Assembly: GCA_023362775.1 (NCBI GenBank) | Contig: JALMGJ010000002.1 | Coordinates: 105,071,981-105,135,980 of the forward strand | Source of the DNA: Charina bottae | Taxonomy: Eukaryota > Chordata > Lepidosauria > Squamata > Charinaidae | Length of the DNA: 64,000 nt | Reading direction: 5' to 3' | Shown here: positions 35,057 to 47,445 of the stretch, piece by piece | Numbering within the stretch: position 1 is the first letter of the stretch | Layout: every line of letters starts with the position of its first letter | Made by a program: the position numbers and the translations under genes | The notes under the pieces: generated by a model | What the model saw: the letters and a program-made list of their open reading frames with translations, nothing else | Told to the model about the DNA's origin: nothing | Databases searched by the model: none

Positions 35057-36180
35057 ACTCTTTTTCCACATGACTTAGCAGCAAAAGCTCGGGCACCAAT
35101 GCAGTGCTTCAGAGGAACCACCAGATCACTACCCCTTAAATAGCCTTTAGCTTTAGCCAATATTGTGAGAAGAACTACAGGAAGAATCAGCTGTATTGTG
35201 TGAACTGCATGCAAAGCACCACAGGGAGAATGTCTACCTACCAACTTTTTACGACACTGGTTGTTGAGCCACTTCCCACTCCTAAGTGCCAAGCTAACCT
35301 TAGGCACCGGAAAACTGGTCTTTAACTCTCTCCTTTCTTTCTACAGTTATCAAAATAGTTTCCACTTTAAATTAATGCCAAGGAAGGTCGGGCACTGGAG
35401 ATCTTTGGCTAAGACTTTCCATTCACCTGATGAAAATGTTGCCCAAGCAGAGAGATTTGGCTGGTGGGAGAGACCCTTGGCAAGCAGTGTAGCTGAGGTC
35501 ACAGTCCAGTTTTATCCTTTCCTTCTGCTCACAAGGGGCTCTCTTTTCCATTCAGAACAGTCCACTGGGAGCTATGTTAATGGCTCACATGGAAAAATAG
35601 CAAATATTTCAGCTGCCTCTCTTTCTGCTGCATTTCAACTGAAAAGTAGGAGAAGGGCTGCAGCGTGCCACCTTTCAACAGAAAACACTCCCATTTGGGA
35701 TAGTGGAGAACACTCCAACTTACCCAGAATTTTTTTTGAGAGCTCTTTTAATGAAGCGTCTCTTGAGTTCACATCTGGTTAACCAGGATTATTCCATATA
35801 TAAGTGTTCAAGGCTGATAAATACAACATTTCATTTGGCTGTCGAGTGACTTCCCTATCATAACCTGCCCTTCTACTTACAGTTATCGTCCTAGTCAAAG
35901 AGTGTAGCATTACCCCAAGGTCAAAAGAACCTTAGTGCTTTTTCCACTTCAGTCAATGAAACTACAGCTACAGTATGATAATAGGTGGAAAAGCTCAATC
36001 TTGGGACCCTTCTGCTATATCCACCCCACTACTATAGGTAGATAACACAGCAGCATAACAATTGAGTTATATAATTTAATATATAATATTTAGTCATTAT
36101 ACAATCACAAACAGTCATTCACTAGACTGGAAAAAGTTTTTGCCTATCTAAAGATTTAGCTTTAATGGTTATAAAAGATA
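35057..36180. other. Intronic sequence with a 173-codon open frame, no gene recognised
   Basis: The frame at 35261-35782 (+) is the longest non-repeat ORF in the window, but it has no domain, signal or similarity I recognise and no clear exon borders. It is probably chance. Confidence 0.35.
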
Positions 36181-36188
36181 CTCTATAG

Positions 36189-36384
36189 CAGAGCTTTCCA
36201 AACTGTGTGTCGCGACACAAAAGTGTGTCGCCACACACAGCGTGGTGTGTCGCCACACCACCCGGAAGCGGCGGCGTGCGTCCCCCCTGCTGCTGCATGC
36301 CCCCCTGCACCGCCACGCGCACTGCCGCGCGGCCGCCACACCACCGCTGGCATGTCACCAGCGGCGGCACTTTGGAAAGCCCTG
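36189..36384. mobile_element. Non-autonomous hAT-type element, short CG-rich class (196 bp)
   Basis: Ends CAGAGCTTTCCAAACTGTG and CACTTTGGAAAGCCCTG. Inner GTGTGTCGCGACACA and repeated GTGTGTCGCCACAC motifs with a very CG-rich core. Perfect 8-bp duplication CTCTATAG at 36181-36188 and 36385-36392, matching the hAT target consensus nTCTAnnn. Same subfamily as 58006-58185 in the opposite orientation. Confidence 0.9.
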
Positions 36385-36392
36385 CTCTATAG

Positions 36393-37934
36393 AATGTACT
36401 TTAATGGAATGCTGTCTTAATATTCAAGTAATATTATAGTATGTTAATATAAGTAAGTATTTATCACATTTTCACTCCTAGCTATAAGCCCATTTTGTAG
36501 CCTAATAACTTGGATTTCTATCCTTTCTCCTTGAGCAGCCAGCCAAATGCACATTAATTGACTTGCTATTTTTTTCAAACTTTCTTGAATATCACAGATT
36601 ATTTTAAAAGGTACTACACACTATCAGAAGCTAGTAATAATTAGAAACTAGGAATGCTGCAAGTTATTTAATAACAAAAGCAAGCTATATTCATTTTAAT
36701 CATCTTACCTTCCATGTTTGGACTAAGTCAATAAGGCTTTACAGAGACCCAGAAGAGACCATAGAGAAATGTGCCCAACAAAATCTCCCATTATAGCTGC
36801 ATATGTTCATAACCACATGTTATCCTTTCATGGAAATAACAATCAACAGTATCACAACCATTTACATAATTTTTCACATAACTACAGTATCTCTCAGGCA
36901 CAGACATTTTTGCTGGTAGCTATTCTTGGCTGGAATATCTAATAAAGTATAGATTATTACTTCAAAAATCGTGGGAAAAATGGTTTCTTCTAAATTCTTA
37001 CTGTTATCCACTCTCTTTCCAATTGGGTGTTTGGCTGGATTTTTAAAAATTGGAAGTCATTCCAGATAGCTTGCATTAAAGGAGTGCTCTCTAGTTGCTC
37101 CTCAAAATACTTGCAAGCAAAAAGGCTCAGTTTTTTAGAATTCTTTCTATGCACCCTAAAGGGGAGGTAAGGTTTATGTGGCTTTTAGGTATTATTGAAT
37201 CACACTTGTCAACAGGTCCAGCCAATACACTTGAAGATGCGGTATGATGGGTATATGGTTGAGCAACTCCTGGAGGGCCATAGTTCTATGAACAGCTTGT
37301 TTAACCTGGATTTCTGCTTTCTATCCATCAACACCTCTGCTTGAGATAATCCAGTGGTGAACTGAGGTGTAGTTCTAAAATTAAAGAAGAAAGGATTAAG
37401 TCTTAAATTCAAGATTGCCAGAATACTTGATGACAGTGACCTCTTAAAAATATTGCTTAATCCATTCTGCACTGCAAAAGCATTTGATGATATATTACAC
37501 AGCAGTGATGGGTAATTTTTCCTGGGCCAAAGGCTACACTGAATATTAGAGAGGTATGTCAAGTACTGCATCTCCAGTCATTAACAATGTTCCTCTTCCT
37601 CTTCCATTATATTAAAAATGACAATATGGTAGCAACTTTTGGGGGGGTGTCCTCTGGGGGCCTCACCCAGGCTCTCATATGGCCCTCAGGTCTCAAGTTG
37701 TACACCTCTAGATTATAAGGTATGAAAGAAAAAGGATCCCATTTTATTGCACTACCTGTTAAAGAGTTAATGAATGCCTATCATCTGTTAAAAACATTTC
37801 AGTCATTCCATGTATAGTAGAACACTATCCTAATTTTTCAGTGGTTGTATCACTAGTTGGTCTAGGAAAAGAGTAAATAGCATCTAGTAGCAGAATTTGG
37901 CATGCATAAATCTCATGTAGGAACTCCTATAGGA
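36393..37934. other. AT-rich intronic sequence, no gene recognised
   Basis: Nothing recognised. Confidence 0.4.
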
Positions 37935-38402
37935 ACATCCCTGCGTCTCATCCCGATTACATTGACCCGCCCCACCCGGTCATGCAAAGAGAGCATGTTA
38001 CGGACCCCGTCTACAAGAGAATTCCATCTGGTGGGGTCCAGGAAGTGGGCCTTCTCTGCAGTGGCCCCCGCCCTTTGGAACATTCTTCCCTGGAGGTGAG
38101 GCAAGCCCCCTCTCTCCTGACCTTCTGGGAAAAGTTGAAGACCTGGCTCTGCCATCTCACTTTGGGCAGGAAGGGGAGTAGTCATTCTTGGGGATGGCTG
38201 GCGCCTTAAAGTGGTCCTCATATACACATGAATTGGATTAGAACTTTTTACTGCCATCTGGATTCTATCATAGTTTGTATTTATATTTTATGTATTAATT
38301 GTGGTTTTATTGTATTTTTAATTTTTTAGCTCTATTGTAAACCACACAGAGTCCCTCTTTTGGGGGTAGATGGGCAGTGGCGAAATTTGATAAATAAATA
38401 AA
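37935..38402 (+). mobile_element. L2/CR1-type LINE 3' end
   Basis: Plus-strand copy of the ORF2 C-terminus: RPTRSCKESMLRTPSTREFH-like, ALWNILPWR and LKTWLCHLTLG, with one frameshift. The 3' UTR ends TAAACCACACAGAGTCCC, then TTTGATAAATAAATAAATAA. It is homologous to the minus-strand copy at 46715-47440. Confidence 0.78.
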
Positions 38403-38585
38403 TAAAGTCATAGGACCATCTAGTCCAGCATTCTGTGTCACACAGTGGCCAACTGGATGGCTGTCCAAAGTTTTGCCCAATGAAAAGTGCTATATACAAA
38501 TTAACCATTGGAAAAAAGGAGGTGAGACTGCCCCTACCCCATGGCAAGCCTCTTCAAGATTCTGCAATGAGAAATGTAGTTCAGC

Positions 38586-38984
38586 TATAATGGAAGAATG
38601 GATGGTAAAGTTGATGGAGTTGGCTGAGATGGCGAAATTGACAGCTTTGATTAGAGAAAAGACATTGACTGATTTTATGGCGAATTGGAAGCCCCTTTTG
38701 GACTTTTTCTGTGAAACAGAAAAGAATGAAATTATGATATACAGATTCGATGATTAATAATATTATTTGACAATAGAAACAAACGGATGTTATGTTGCAA
38801 CCTTAGAGTAAGAGTTTAATGTAAGTTTTACTTATATCTGTTGTAAAAGAAGCTGGGAGTTATTCCTTTTTCTATTTCTGTGCTTTTTCTTTTTTTTCTG
38901 TACTTCTGTTCTCTTTCTCTTTATTAGTTTCTGTCAGATTTTATCTCTTTGTTTTAAAATTTAATAAAGTTATTAAAAAAGAGA
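38586..38984 (+). mobile_element. 5'-truncated L1 LINE with ORF2 C-terminus
   Basis: Starts within ORF2 at MEEWMVKLMELAEMAKLTAL and ends YRFDD at 38757. The 3' UTR ends TTTAATAAAGTTATTAAAAAA. Perfect 17-bp target duplication GAGAAATGTAGTTCAGC (38569-38585 and 38985-39001). Intact but very short ORF remnant. Confidence 0.92.
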
Positions 38985-39001
38985 GAGAAATGTAGTTCAG
39001 C

Positions 39002-40260
39002 AACAACTAGAAGCTGTTAGAGAAAGCTCCTAGTTGCTGCTGAACTACAGCCCACAGCATCACTTTGTGATTGGCCATGGTGGAATGGACTCTTGGAAAT
39101 TTTAGTCTATCTCCATTTCCAGATCATCAAGACTTTCTGCTCATGTTTGGAAGAAGATGCATATTGCCTCAAGTCCAGCATTAGCTATAGTCCTATAGGC
39201 CAAAAGGTATTCTTACCCCACCATAAGTAGAAGTCTCATATCTCAGAAGCAATTCTTTATCAGATTGATAGAATTCCAGAAGATATGCAACTATTTGTAA
39301 GAATGTTCATATGCTGTTTCTTGTGAATGCATTTCTTTAGTAATACAATAAATTCAGGGCCAAAGGAGTAGGAAAAAAAAACAAATATTAATACAGAATC
39401 CTAGGTAGGTTTGGAATTCAATTTGCTTTTTTCCCCATTATTTTTACTCACTTGGATGTACAAGTCAATTAAGATGTCTTTATTTAGGTTATTACTCTAA
39501 AAATAATTGTTCTTCCCCTTTGTTTCTTTGAAATTTCCCAGGAAAATAAACAATTCCAGATCTCCAACCTCAACTCTGTTACTATCGCTTGTTATTTCCA
39601 CCGAGCAAAGAGGAGGGAAAAAAAATAGGGAAGAACATGTGATGTTTATCCTTGCCTCACTTCCCTACGGTTTTTCCCCACAGCCATACATGTAATATGT
39701 GTGTGGGTTTTTTCCCCAAAAATATAGCAGACATTGTGTGGGAATATAACTTGCTGGGTGCAAGGGACAGTTATTTCATTCACCATCTTAGGAGTTCCAA
39801 TTAATGACATGCTCACCTGTACAAAATTGGGAGCCGCAAGAAGTAAATCCTGTTATGGGGCAATAGGAGAAACTCTTTGGCACTTCCACACTCCCATTTT
39901 CTCTGCTCCCCAATTCCACACTAAGCCCTTTGAAGCTGATGCAAAATGCTGAGAACAGGTAGAGGACAAGATGAGCCCATCAGCACTCCCCTCCAGATGA
40001 CCAAGAGGAGAGTGCAAAGAATATCATTCAGTTAGTGCTCTCACCTCAATGACCACTGCTCCCAGAATGAAATAAGACAAATTCCCTCATCAGCACATGA
40101 CACAAAACAGACATGAAATCAATTGCTAGTGCCACTCCTATTCGTGTTTTTGGAACCTGTGGGGCACAGATGCTTGGTTGTTCGCAAAAACAGATCTGAC
40201 TGGTTGTTTCCTGGCTGCAAAGCTACCATCTCTTCTATATTGAATAACTTCCTGCAAACT
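39002..40260. other. Intronic sequence, no gene recognised
   Basis: Nothing recognised. A (GATT)n start near 40262 marks the next LINE. Confidence 0.4.
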
Positions 40261-40261
40261 G

Positions 40262-41440
40262 GGATTGATTGATGGATTTACTGTACACATACATTCCATT
40301 TATACTGCTGCCCATCTTACACAGTGACTCTGGTAGCATGCAAAGTTAAAAACAACAGTTTAAGCAATCCAAATCATAATGTTCAAAGTCACAAACAACC
40401 ATTCCAACTGATAAGAAAACATTAACCAGCTGAGCTTACTTAACCTCCTGATCCAAATACCTGGGGGAACAGCCATGTCTTCAGTGCCTTGTAAAAGCCT
40501 TGTAAAAGGCTAACAGGGTTGGGGCCATCTGAATCTCTGGAGGGATGCTGTTCCACAGGACAGGCACTGCCACAGAGATGGCACAACTCCTGGATCCAAC
40601 AAGATGATACTGTTTGATGAAGGGGACCCGGAGCATGCCTTTATTACTAGATCTGGTGGGGCAAGCAGGTGGTCCTATAAATAGCCTGTCCCTATGCCAT
40701 GTAGGGCTTTGTAGTGATAACCAGCATCTTGAATCACATCCAGAAGCCCACTGGGGGCCAGTGTGGCTCACAGAGCAGTAGTGCTATATAAGTATAATGG
40801 GAAATGCCAAAATCTGCCCAGACCACTGGATTCTGGGCCAGCTGCAGCTTCCAAATGCTCTTCAAGGGCAGCTCCAAGTAGAGTGCGTTACAGTAATCCA
40901 AATGGGAGGTGACTAAGGCATGACTCATGGTGAGTAAGGCCTCCCTGTCCAGGAACAGGTGCAGTGGTACACAATACAAGCCTATTCAAAGATTATCCTA
41001 GTCTCAGTTGCCTCCTATTCTTTAAGCAGGAGTCATGAGTCCAGGAGGACTCCCAACTCTAATAGAGGAGGTGCACCCCTATGCAGAGTCAAAGATGGAA
41101 ATTCTCTGGATCTTGGGGGCCTTAAAACCCACAACCACTTGGTCTTCCCATTGCTTTGGTGGAGCCTATTTTCCCCATTCAAACCCTCACAGTCTCCAGG
41201 CACTGGGAAAGAATCTTGATGACATCACCTGGTCAGCCCAGGGCAGAGAGCTATAACTGGGTATCATCAATATACTGACCCTGTGTTGATAGATGACCTC
41301 ATTCAGCAGCTTCACATAGATGTTAAATAGGAGTGAGGGGAGAGGAGAACCCTGAGGCACCTCAAAAGCAGGGGCCTCAGGCTTGATCTCTCACCCCCTC
41401 ACCCAGCAACACTGGCACAGCCAGCCCTCACATAAAAGGA
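40262..41440 (-). mobile_element. L2/CR1-type LINE, RT motif to 3' end
   Basis: The longest copy of this LINE type here. On the minus strand, near 41240-41270, it reads QYIDDTQL (catalytic YxDD). Then come the LVTSHLDYCNALYLELPLKS block near 40850-40910, the PLHWPPV-like and RTFYG-like parts, SMLRVPFIKQYHLVGSRSCA and LWNSIPPEIQMAPTLLAF near 40500-40600. The 3' end has (ATCA)n. Frames are broken by several stops and indels. Confidence 0.75.
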
Positions 41441-43366
41441 CAGTTTCCTTGCGTTAATTCTAAACACTTCAGATTAGACTTTTGCTTACACCAATTTTAC
41501 TTTTGTTTCAAAGATCATAAGGTCTCCCCTTCCATCATTTTCTACCATATCCAGGAAAGGAACCACCTTATGTCCTTTTATCAGCTCCCAAGATAAAATG
41601 AGTTTCCCCTTTTTTGCTGCTGGCATTTTCCACGAGTTAAAACAATCTAGTGCCTTCTCCCCTTTTTCTTTTGCTGCTTTCATAAGTACATCCTTGTATT
41701 GTTCAGTACATCACAGAAAAGCTCTGGTTGTTACTCTGCCAGGCTGGACTATTTGCACGTATCTAGCCCTCCGTGTTGTTTACCCAGTAGTATTCCTGTC
41801 TGCAGGCACATCCTAACCATTTTGTTCTATGGAATGAAGACAGGACATACAGATGATGTATTTGTGTTTTACGATGAGGCCCCTAGAGTCAGCTTTTATA
41901 TTAACTGCTAAAACAAAGGGCTGTTTCATATGCCGTGAGGAGGCTGTCAAAACTCTTTAGATTTCTCAATGTGAAGCAGGAGTTTTCTTTGCGAGGCTTC
42001 AAAAGCGTATTTCATCCAAAGCAAATAAAGCTCTAACTTGGAAGCACAGGGGAGAAGGTTAGTCAGTTACAGAAGAATGTAGCCGAAGATTCATCTGACT
42101 TGGTATTAAGCCCTGGCTGGACTGGACTTTATTTTCTCCTGGTGCAATATTCAGGGAAGCTGCCAAGTATGGGAAACGGTCCACAATTTACTCGTGGAAG
42201 GCTGGGGAATGGTAGCACAACTCAGGAGAATAGCAGAGCTGTTTCTTTCTTTTTTTTTTTTTTCTCCCTTCCCTTAAAAAAAAAAGTCACCTTGGAGAAA
42301 GTTAAAGCAAAGCTGCTGCAGGCACCTCCAAAACGCAAAAAAGCCACATGGTTAAATAACCAAGTAGCTTCTAAGAGCCAGGGGCTTCACACAGCAGCTG
42401 GAAAGCTTTCATTTGTTTACAGCAGGGAAGATTATGCATAAATGCCTCTCTCCAGAAATCCAGGGAATACCTGATAGTGTGATAACACACAAAGGTGTCT
42501 GCCGGCTCCTGCTCTTATAGCCTCTTTGCCTCTTTCTCCTAGTCTCAGCAAAATGCCTGGTGTCAAAACCAAGGGCTACTGAAGCAAAAGGCAGTATTAT
42601 TAAAACTGCGACAATGGTAGCCTGAAGCCTTGTTATGCCAAGGCTTTTTGTGCACAATGCCAAGTGCAGCTACCTGCATTCAGATCTCCTAATGGACCAC
42701 CTTTCCTGTTCTTAACCTGCCCGGGAAAACGTTAAAGAAACACTCCTCCTGCATTTTCTGCCATCTGTGCTAAGGCAGACGGTGACCAGAGAGTTTTAAA
42801 ATTTCTCTCTGTTTATGAAATTCCTTCCCTAGAGATGCTCATCGGGTTCCCTTATTGTTACTTGCTTACATTAAACAAATATTCTTCCCCCCCCCCTCTT
42901 TTTCGATCTCTGACTTTAAAAGGCCTTTTCATCTGGAGAGTCAACTTTTAATGGCCAGTTGTAATTTGTCTCTCTGTGATGCGTTTGTTTCTGTGCGGTG
43001 TTATATTGATTTCATTTCTGCAAACTGACCTGCTGGGAATAAGTTGGCAAAAAAGCTTTGTTAAATGTCTGGAAGATTTATTCTGCCTTGACAATTCAGG
43101 AGATGTTGTCTGGAAGATAAGCAGTTGATATCCAGAGCATACTGATAAAGTAAAGTGTCCCTCAACTTGAGCTTGTTTCTTGGTAACTTTATGGGCAGGT
43201 TGATGTAGTTTTCTTGGCAACAATATGCAGGTAGTTTGCCAAACAGCTAAGTTGTTTTTTTAAAAGGACCCAGCCTTGTCTAAAGCCCTAGGATTTCCTA
43301 ATGATCCTCTGCTAAAGTATTAACCAGTCCAACCCTGCTTGGCTTTGAGGAGCCTTAGGAAGGTAG
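41441..43366. other. Repeat-free intronic stretch
   Basis: About 1.9 kb without recognised repeats apart from a T run at about 42246-42263 and a C run near 42889. Higher GC than neighbouring unique DNA in places. Possible regulatory sequence, but nothing specific is visible. Confidence 0.35.
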
Positions 43367-43368
43367 TA

Positions 43369-43774
43369 CAGGTAGTCCTCACTTAAGAACCACAATTGAG
43401 ACCAGAATTTTGGTTGCTAAGTGAAGCTGTCATTAAGTGAATCTGACCTGATTTTAAGATTTTTATGGCAGCCGTTAAGTGAATCACCACAGGCGTTAGG
43501 CAAACCACATGGTCATTAAGAGAATCATGTGGTTCCCCACTGATTTTGCTTGCCAGAAGCTGGCTGGAAAGGTCAAAAATGGCGATCACATGACCGTGGG
43601 ACGCTGCAACGGTTATTAATGTGAACTGGTTGCCAAGTGCCCAGATCGTGATCATGTGACCCCAGGGATGCTGCAATGGTCACAAGTGTGAGGACTGGTC
43701 ACAAGTCGGTTTTTCAGCACCATCGTAAGCCTGAACCGTCACTAAATGAATGGTCAGTAAGCGAGGACTACCAG
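43369..43774. mobile_element. TA-flanked non-autonomous DNA transposon (Tigger/pogo-like MITE)
   Basis: Terminal inverted repeats CAGGTAGTCCTCACTTAAG and CAGTAAGCGAGGACTACCAG, flanked by TA on both sides (43367-43368 and 43775-43776), the signature of Tc1/mariner/pogo elements. The interior has repeated TTAAGTGAATC and GATCACATGACC motifs and a sub-inverted layout. No transposase. Confidence 0.75.
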
Positions 43775-43776
43775 TA

Positions 43777-44627
43777 GTCATGTGTAAATTCTAAGTGCAG
43801 AGTAGAAAAGCAATAGGATAATGAGAAGAGCAAACCAAATTATGCAGGATATTCAGAGATGTTTGCTAGGCTTTGCAGATGGAATGTTAACAAAGTAGAT
43901 AGCTACTGGACAGTTTCATGACTGTTTATGGAAAATTCAGATATAGAGAAAGGAGCCTGAACAAAGATTGCTGTGATCTTTTACTCTGAAAAAGTTGTAC
44001 AACTGGTCCCTTTGTGTGAGCTAGGCTTTAAATAATAAATATGACTCTATATGGAACATGTGTCTTTGGACCCAGCCTGTACAGTAATAAGCATTTTTGC
44101 AGGAAGATTGGGAGCATTCGGCTAAAAGTGTAACTTGCTTTAAAACAGAGAAGTCCACTGTGTATTGAGTCTGTGTACTGATCTACTGAAAACCTTCTGA
44201 TGCTGCCCAAAACATATAGGTGAATCTGATTTACGTGTTGTGTTACCTCAGGTAAATGTCCAAATCCGTTGAGAAAATGTTTAAAGGCGTGGTGAGACCT
44301 GCACAGCAACTTAAAGTTATGTTGTGTGCTGGAAAACTTATCACAGCCTAGATCAGGCTCTCCTTAGGATGGCATGCTTCAGAGGGTGTAGGCAATGCTG
44401 CTTCAGGCACTAATGTAGGTGGAAAGTGGACTTGCATAATTTCCTTTCTGCTGGGAGATACATGAAAGGAGAGAGAGATTTTTTTGCTAAATCCTCCCTA
44501 TGGCGCAGATCTCTCATTGGGCCCAACAGTGAAAGCAGATGCTAAACCATTGATTATACAATTGGAATAGAGTGGGTTTTAAGGGTTAAAAGACATTACA
44601 TAATTCAAAATAAAGTATATTGAGGAA
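43777..44627. other. Intronic sequence, no gene recognised
   Basis: Nothing recognised. Confidence 0.35.
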
Positions 44628-44720
44628 ATATATATATATTATGTATGTGTGTGTGTATGCATGTATGTATATGCGTATGTATGTGTGTGTGTATATACAG
44701 TATATACGTATGTGTGTGTG

Positions 44721-44751
<31 letters not shown>

Positions 44752-44753
44752 GT

Positions 44754-44788
<35 letters not shown>

Positions 44789-44789
44789 A
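44628..44789. repeat. Complex (TATG)n/(TG)n/(CA)n microsatellite
   Basis: AT, TATG and TGTG runs followed by GTGTGTGTGTACACACACAC, so the array is partly self-complementary around 44751. The CVCVCV and HTHTHT ORFs are artefacts of it. Confidence 0.95.
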
Positions 44790-46713
44790 GTGGGACCATT
44801 TAAAAAAGGATTAAAACTGAAAACTTAATAGTAGACCAAGTGATTGAAACAAGGTTTGCTTTATGAACATAGTCAGAATTTAGGCTCTTTCCTTACATAC
44901 TTCTGTTTAAAAAGAGCAAGAAGGACTTTGGGTAGTAACAAGTTTACATAGGAAATATTCCAATGTCATAAGAGTCCAAATATGTGAGAGAGGGCAGCGG
45001 GCTCCTCATCATTCCATGTTATTGGAACAGTGCCGGCCTCAAATACCTAGAGTACTTTCTTGAGAATGTACACTCTGCAGCTTTGCTCCATTTGAGTATA
45101 AGGTATTGACATTCAGGGATAGTTCTTACATTTACTTAAGTGTCTTTGATTTAAAATTTCTTATAGTGGTTTACAAGTATCCATATTAAGTCAGTCCCTT
45201 TAATGAAAGGGAGAATTCAAAGGCATAACAGCTATTTGGGAGGAAAATAACTTTCCCCAAATGTTAGAGATCTTATTTTAAAATAGAATCACAAAGTAGT
45301 CATTTAGGCCACCGACTCCAACCTTTCCTTTACTACAGGAAAATTAAAGCATTCCTGACAGATGGTTCTGCAGCTCTTGTTCGAACACATCCAGTGCAAG
45401 GAAATCCACGTTTCTGGTGTTTCTATCATTCAATCAGACCCTGTCTTCCTAGTACTTGAATCGATTATTCCACATAACACATGTTGGGATGATGGGAAAG
45501 AGGGCTTGCTCCTCTTCTGTGTGATATCCCTCCAAGTATTGGAAGAGCATTGCCATCCCCATCTCTAGTCTTCTCATGACTGAACATTCCGATTCCTCCA
45601 AACTCTCTTCACAGAACTTCTGTTAATCTGCTCTGGTTTGCCTGTATTCTTAAACTGTGGGGTGAAAGCTCAGAAAGGATAGAGACTGATACTTGAGATC
45701 AATACTTAGATCGGGACTGACCAAAACACAACAAAGTAGAACATTATTCCCTATGATTTGGAAATTATATTTCTGTTGAAATGATGCTGTGACACTGTAT
45801 TTGCCTTTCTGCAGACATATCCCACTGCTGACTTATGTTCAGTTTTTACTCAACTGCAAGTCTAAAAACTTTAATAAATGTTCTGTTATCTAGTTAGTCC
45901 CCTAACCTATACTTGTGCATTTGATTTCTTTTTATTAAATGAATGAATTAGTATTTGTCTCTATTAGATTTCACTATGTTATTGTCAGTTCACTTCTCTA
46001 ACATAAACTAAGTTCCTTTTGGATATTGTTTCTGTCTTTTAGAATATACCTACACAGTTTTATATCTACAGAACTGATAAGCATATCTTCCACCTTCTCT
46101 TGATGAGTACCCAATTCAAGATCAAATATCTCTCTCCAGTTTGATGAGAAACCTCTGATGAATATTGTCTGAGAAAAATCTTTCAGATAGCTTTGGCCTT
46201 CATTACTGCCATACAGCCTGTTCTTAACTAGTTTGCTCATATCAGAATGCCTTGGGGTATTTTGTTAAATGCTTTGCTGAGATCACGTTGTCCACAGCAT
46301 CCCCAGAATTTATTAAGGAAGTTATCTAATTAAAAGTGGGACAAAGCTAGTCTGGCAGGACTGTTCTTGACAAATGCATGCTAAATGCTGATCTAATCTG
46401 GTGTCTACCAGGAGGGTGCTCAAAATTGGCAAGTTGGAGGACAAAGCATCATGATGCAAGTCCTGTCTCTCTTGACTGTTCATGTGATGTTGTGTGCACA
46501 CAAAAGTGGTGGGGCTTGCATTATAACACTCCAACTTGTGGTGTCTGCAGAGGGAGTCAACAATGTCAAAATGGTGGGACCAAGTGGCTGGGTGATCAAA
46601 GCCCTGCCTCTTTTTACAAAGAGCAAAGCATATTCCTCATGTTAAAAAGAAGCAAGGTGTTGATTGCCCAGTCATGCCTATCATTTTTATACTGTTGACA
46701 TGCCCCATGGGAT
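44790..46713. other. Intronic sequence, no gene recognised
   Basis: The stretch at about 45270-46430 (TAGAATCACAAAGTAGTCAT, then a degenerate frame) could be an old retroelement relic, but no motif is clear. Confidence 0.35.
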
Positions 46714-46714
<1 letters not shown>

Positions 46715-46748
<34 letters not shown>

Positions 46749-47445
46749 TTTCAATTTATTCCCTGCCCATCTCCCTTGCAAGGGACTCTGGGCGGGTTAC
46801 AACAATTGAAAGTTTAAAAACTATACAAAAACATCATCTAAAATACATCCGATAATAAATTACATGAATCCAAGATGGATTGGGGACCGTAGTATCGATC
46901 GTATTACTACGGGGCCAGCCAACCCCAGGAGGCACTGCCGCCTCTGTCGTCCCAGGCCCGGTGGCAGAGCCAGGTCTTGAGGGCCTTCCGGAAGGCCAGG
47001 AGTGAGGGGGCCAGTCTCACCTCCGGGGGCAAGATGTTCCATAAGGCGGGCGCTATCGCAGAGAAGGCACGTCTCCTGGACCCCGCTAGATGGAATTCTC
47101 TTGTTGAGGGGGTCCGAAGCATGCCCTCTCTGCATGTACGGGTGGGGCGGGCCGACGTTATCGGGACGAGACGGTCCCTCAGGTACCCTGGCCCTATGCC
47201 ATATAGGGCTTTAAAGGTAACCACCAACACCTTGAATTGGACCCGGAAGCAAACTGGTAGCCAATGCAGCTCGCGTAGCAGAGGTGTTACATGTGCCGAT
47301 CTCATGGCACCCATAACTGCTCGCGCCGCGGCATTCTGCACCAGCTGAAGCTTCCGGATACTCTTCAGGGGTAGCCCCATGTAGAGCGCATTACAGTAAT
47401 CTATACGGGAGATGACAAGGGCGTGAGTGACTGTTCGGGGGGCCC
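46715..47445 (-). mobile_element. L2/CR1-type LINE 3' end, best preserved copy
   Basis: A minus-strand ORF of about 157 codons (46907-47380) reads MGLPLKSIRKLQLVQNAAAR, then HVTPLLRELHWLPV, FKALYGIGPGYLRDRL, RTPSTREFHLAGSRRRAFS and LWNILPPEVRLAPSLLAFRK, ending at a stop. This is the C-terminus of a CR1/L2-clade ORF2. The 3' UTR ends AACCCGCCCAGAGTCCC and a (TAAA)n tail (the TTTA array at 46717-46752). The uninterrupted frame suggests a young copy, 5'-truncated near 47445. Confidence 0.87.

Noticed and set aside
35261..35782. 173-codon ORF on the plus strand
   Set aside because: No recognisable domain, no Kozak or splice support, and mixed composition. Chance ORF until a search says otherwise.
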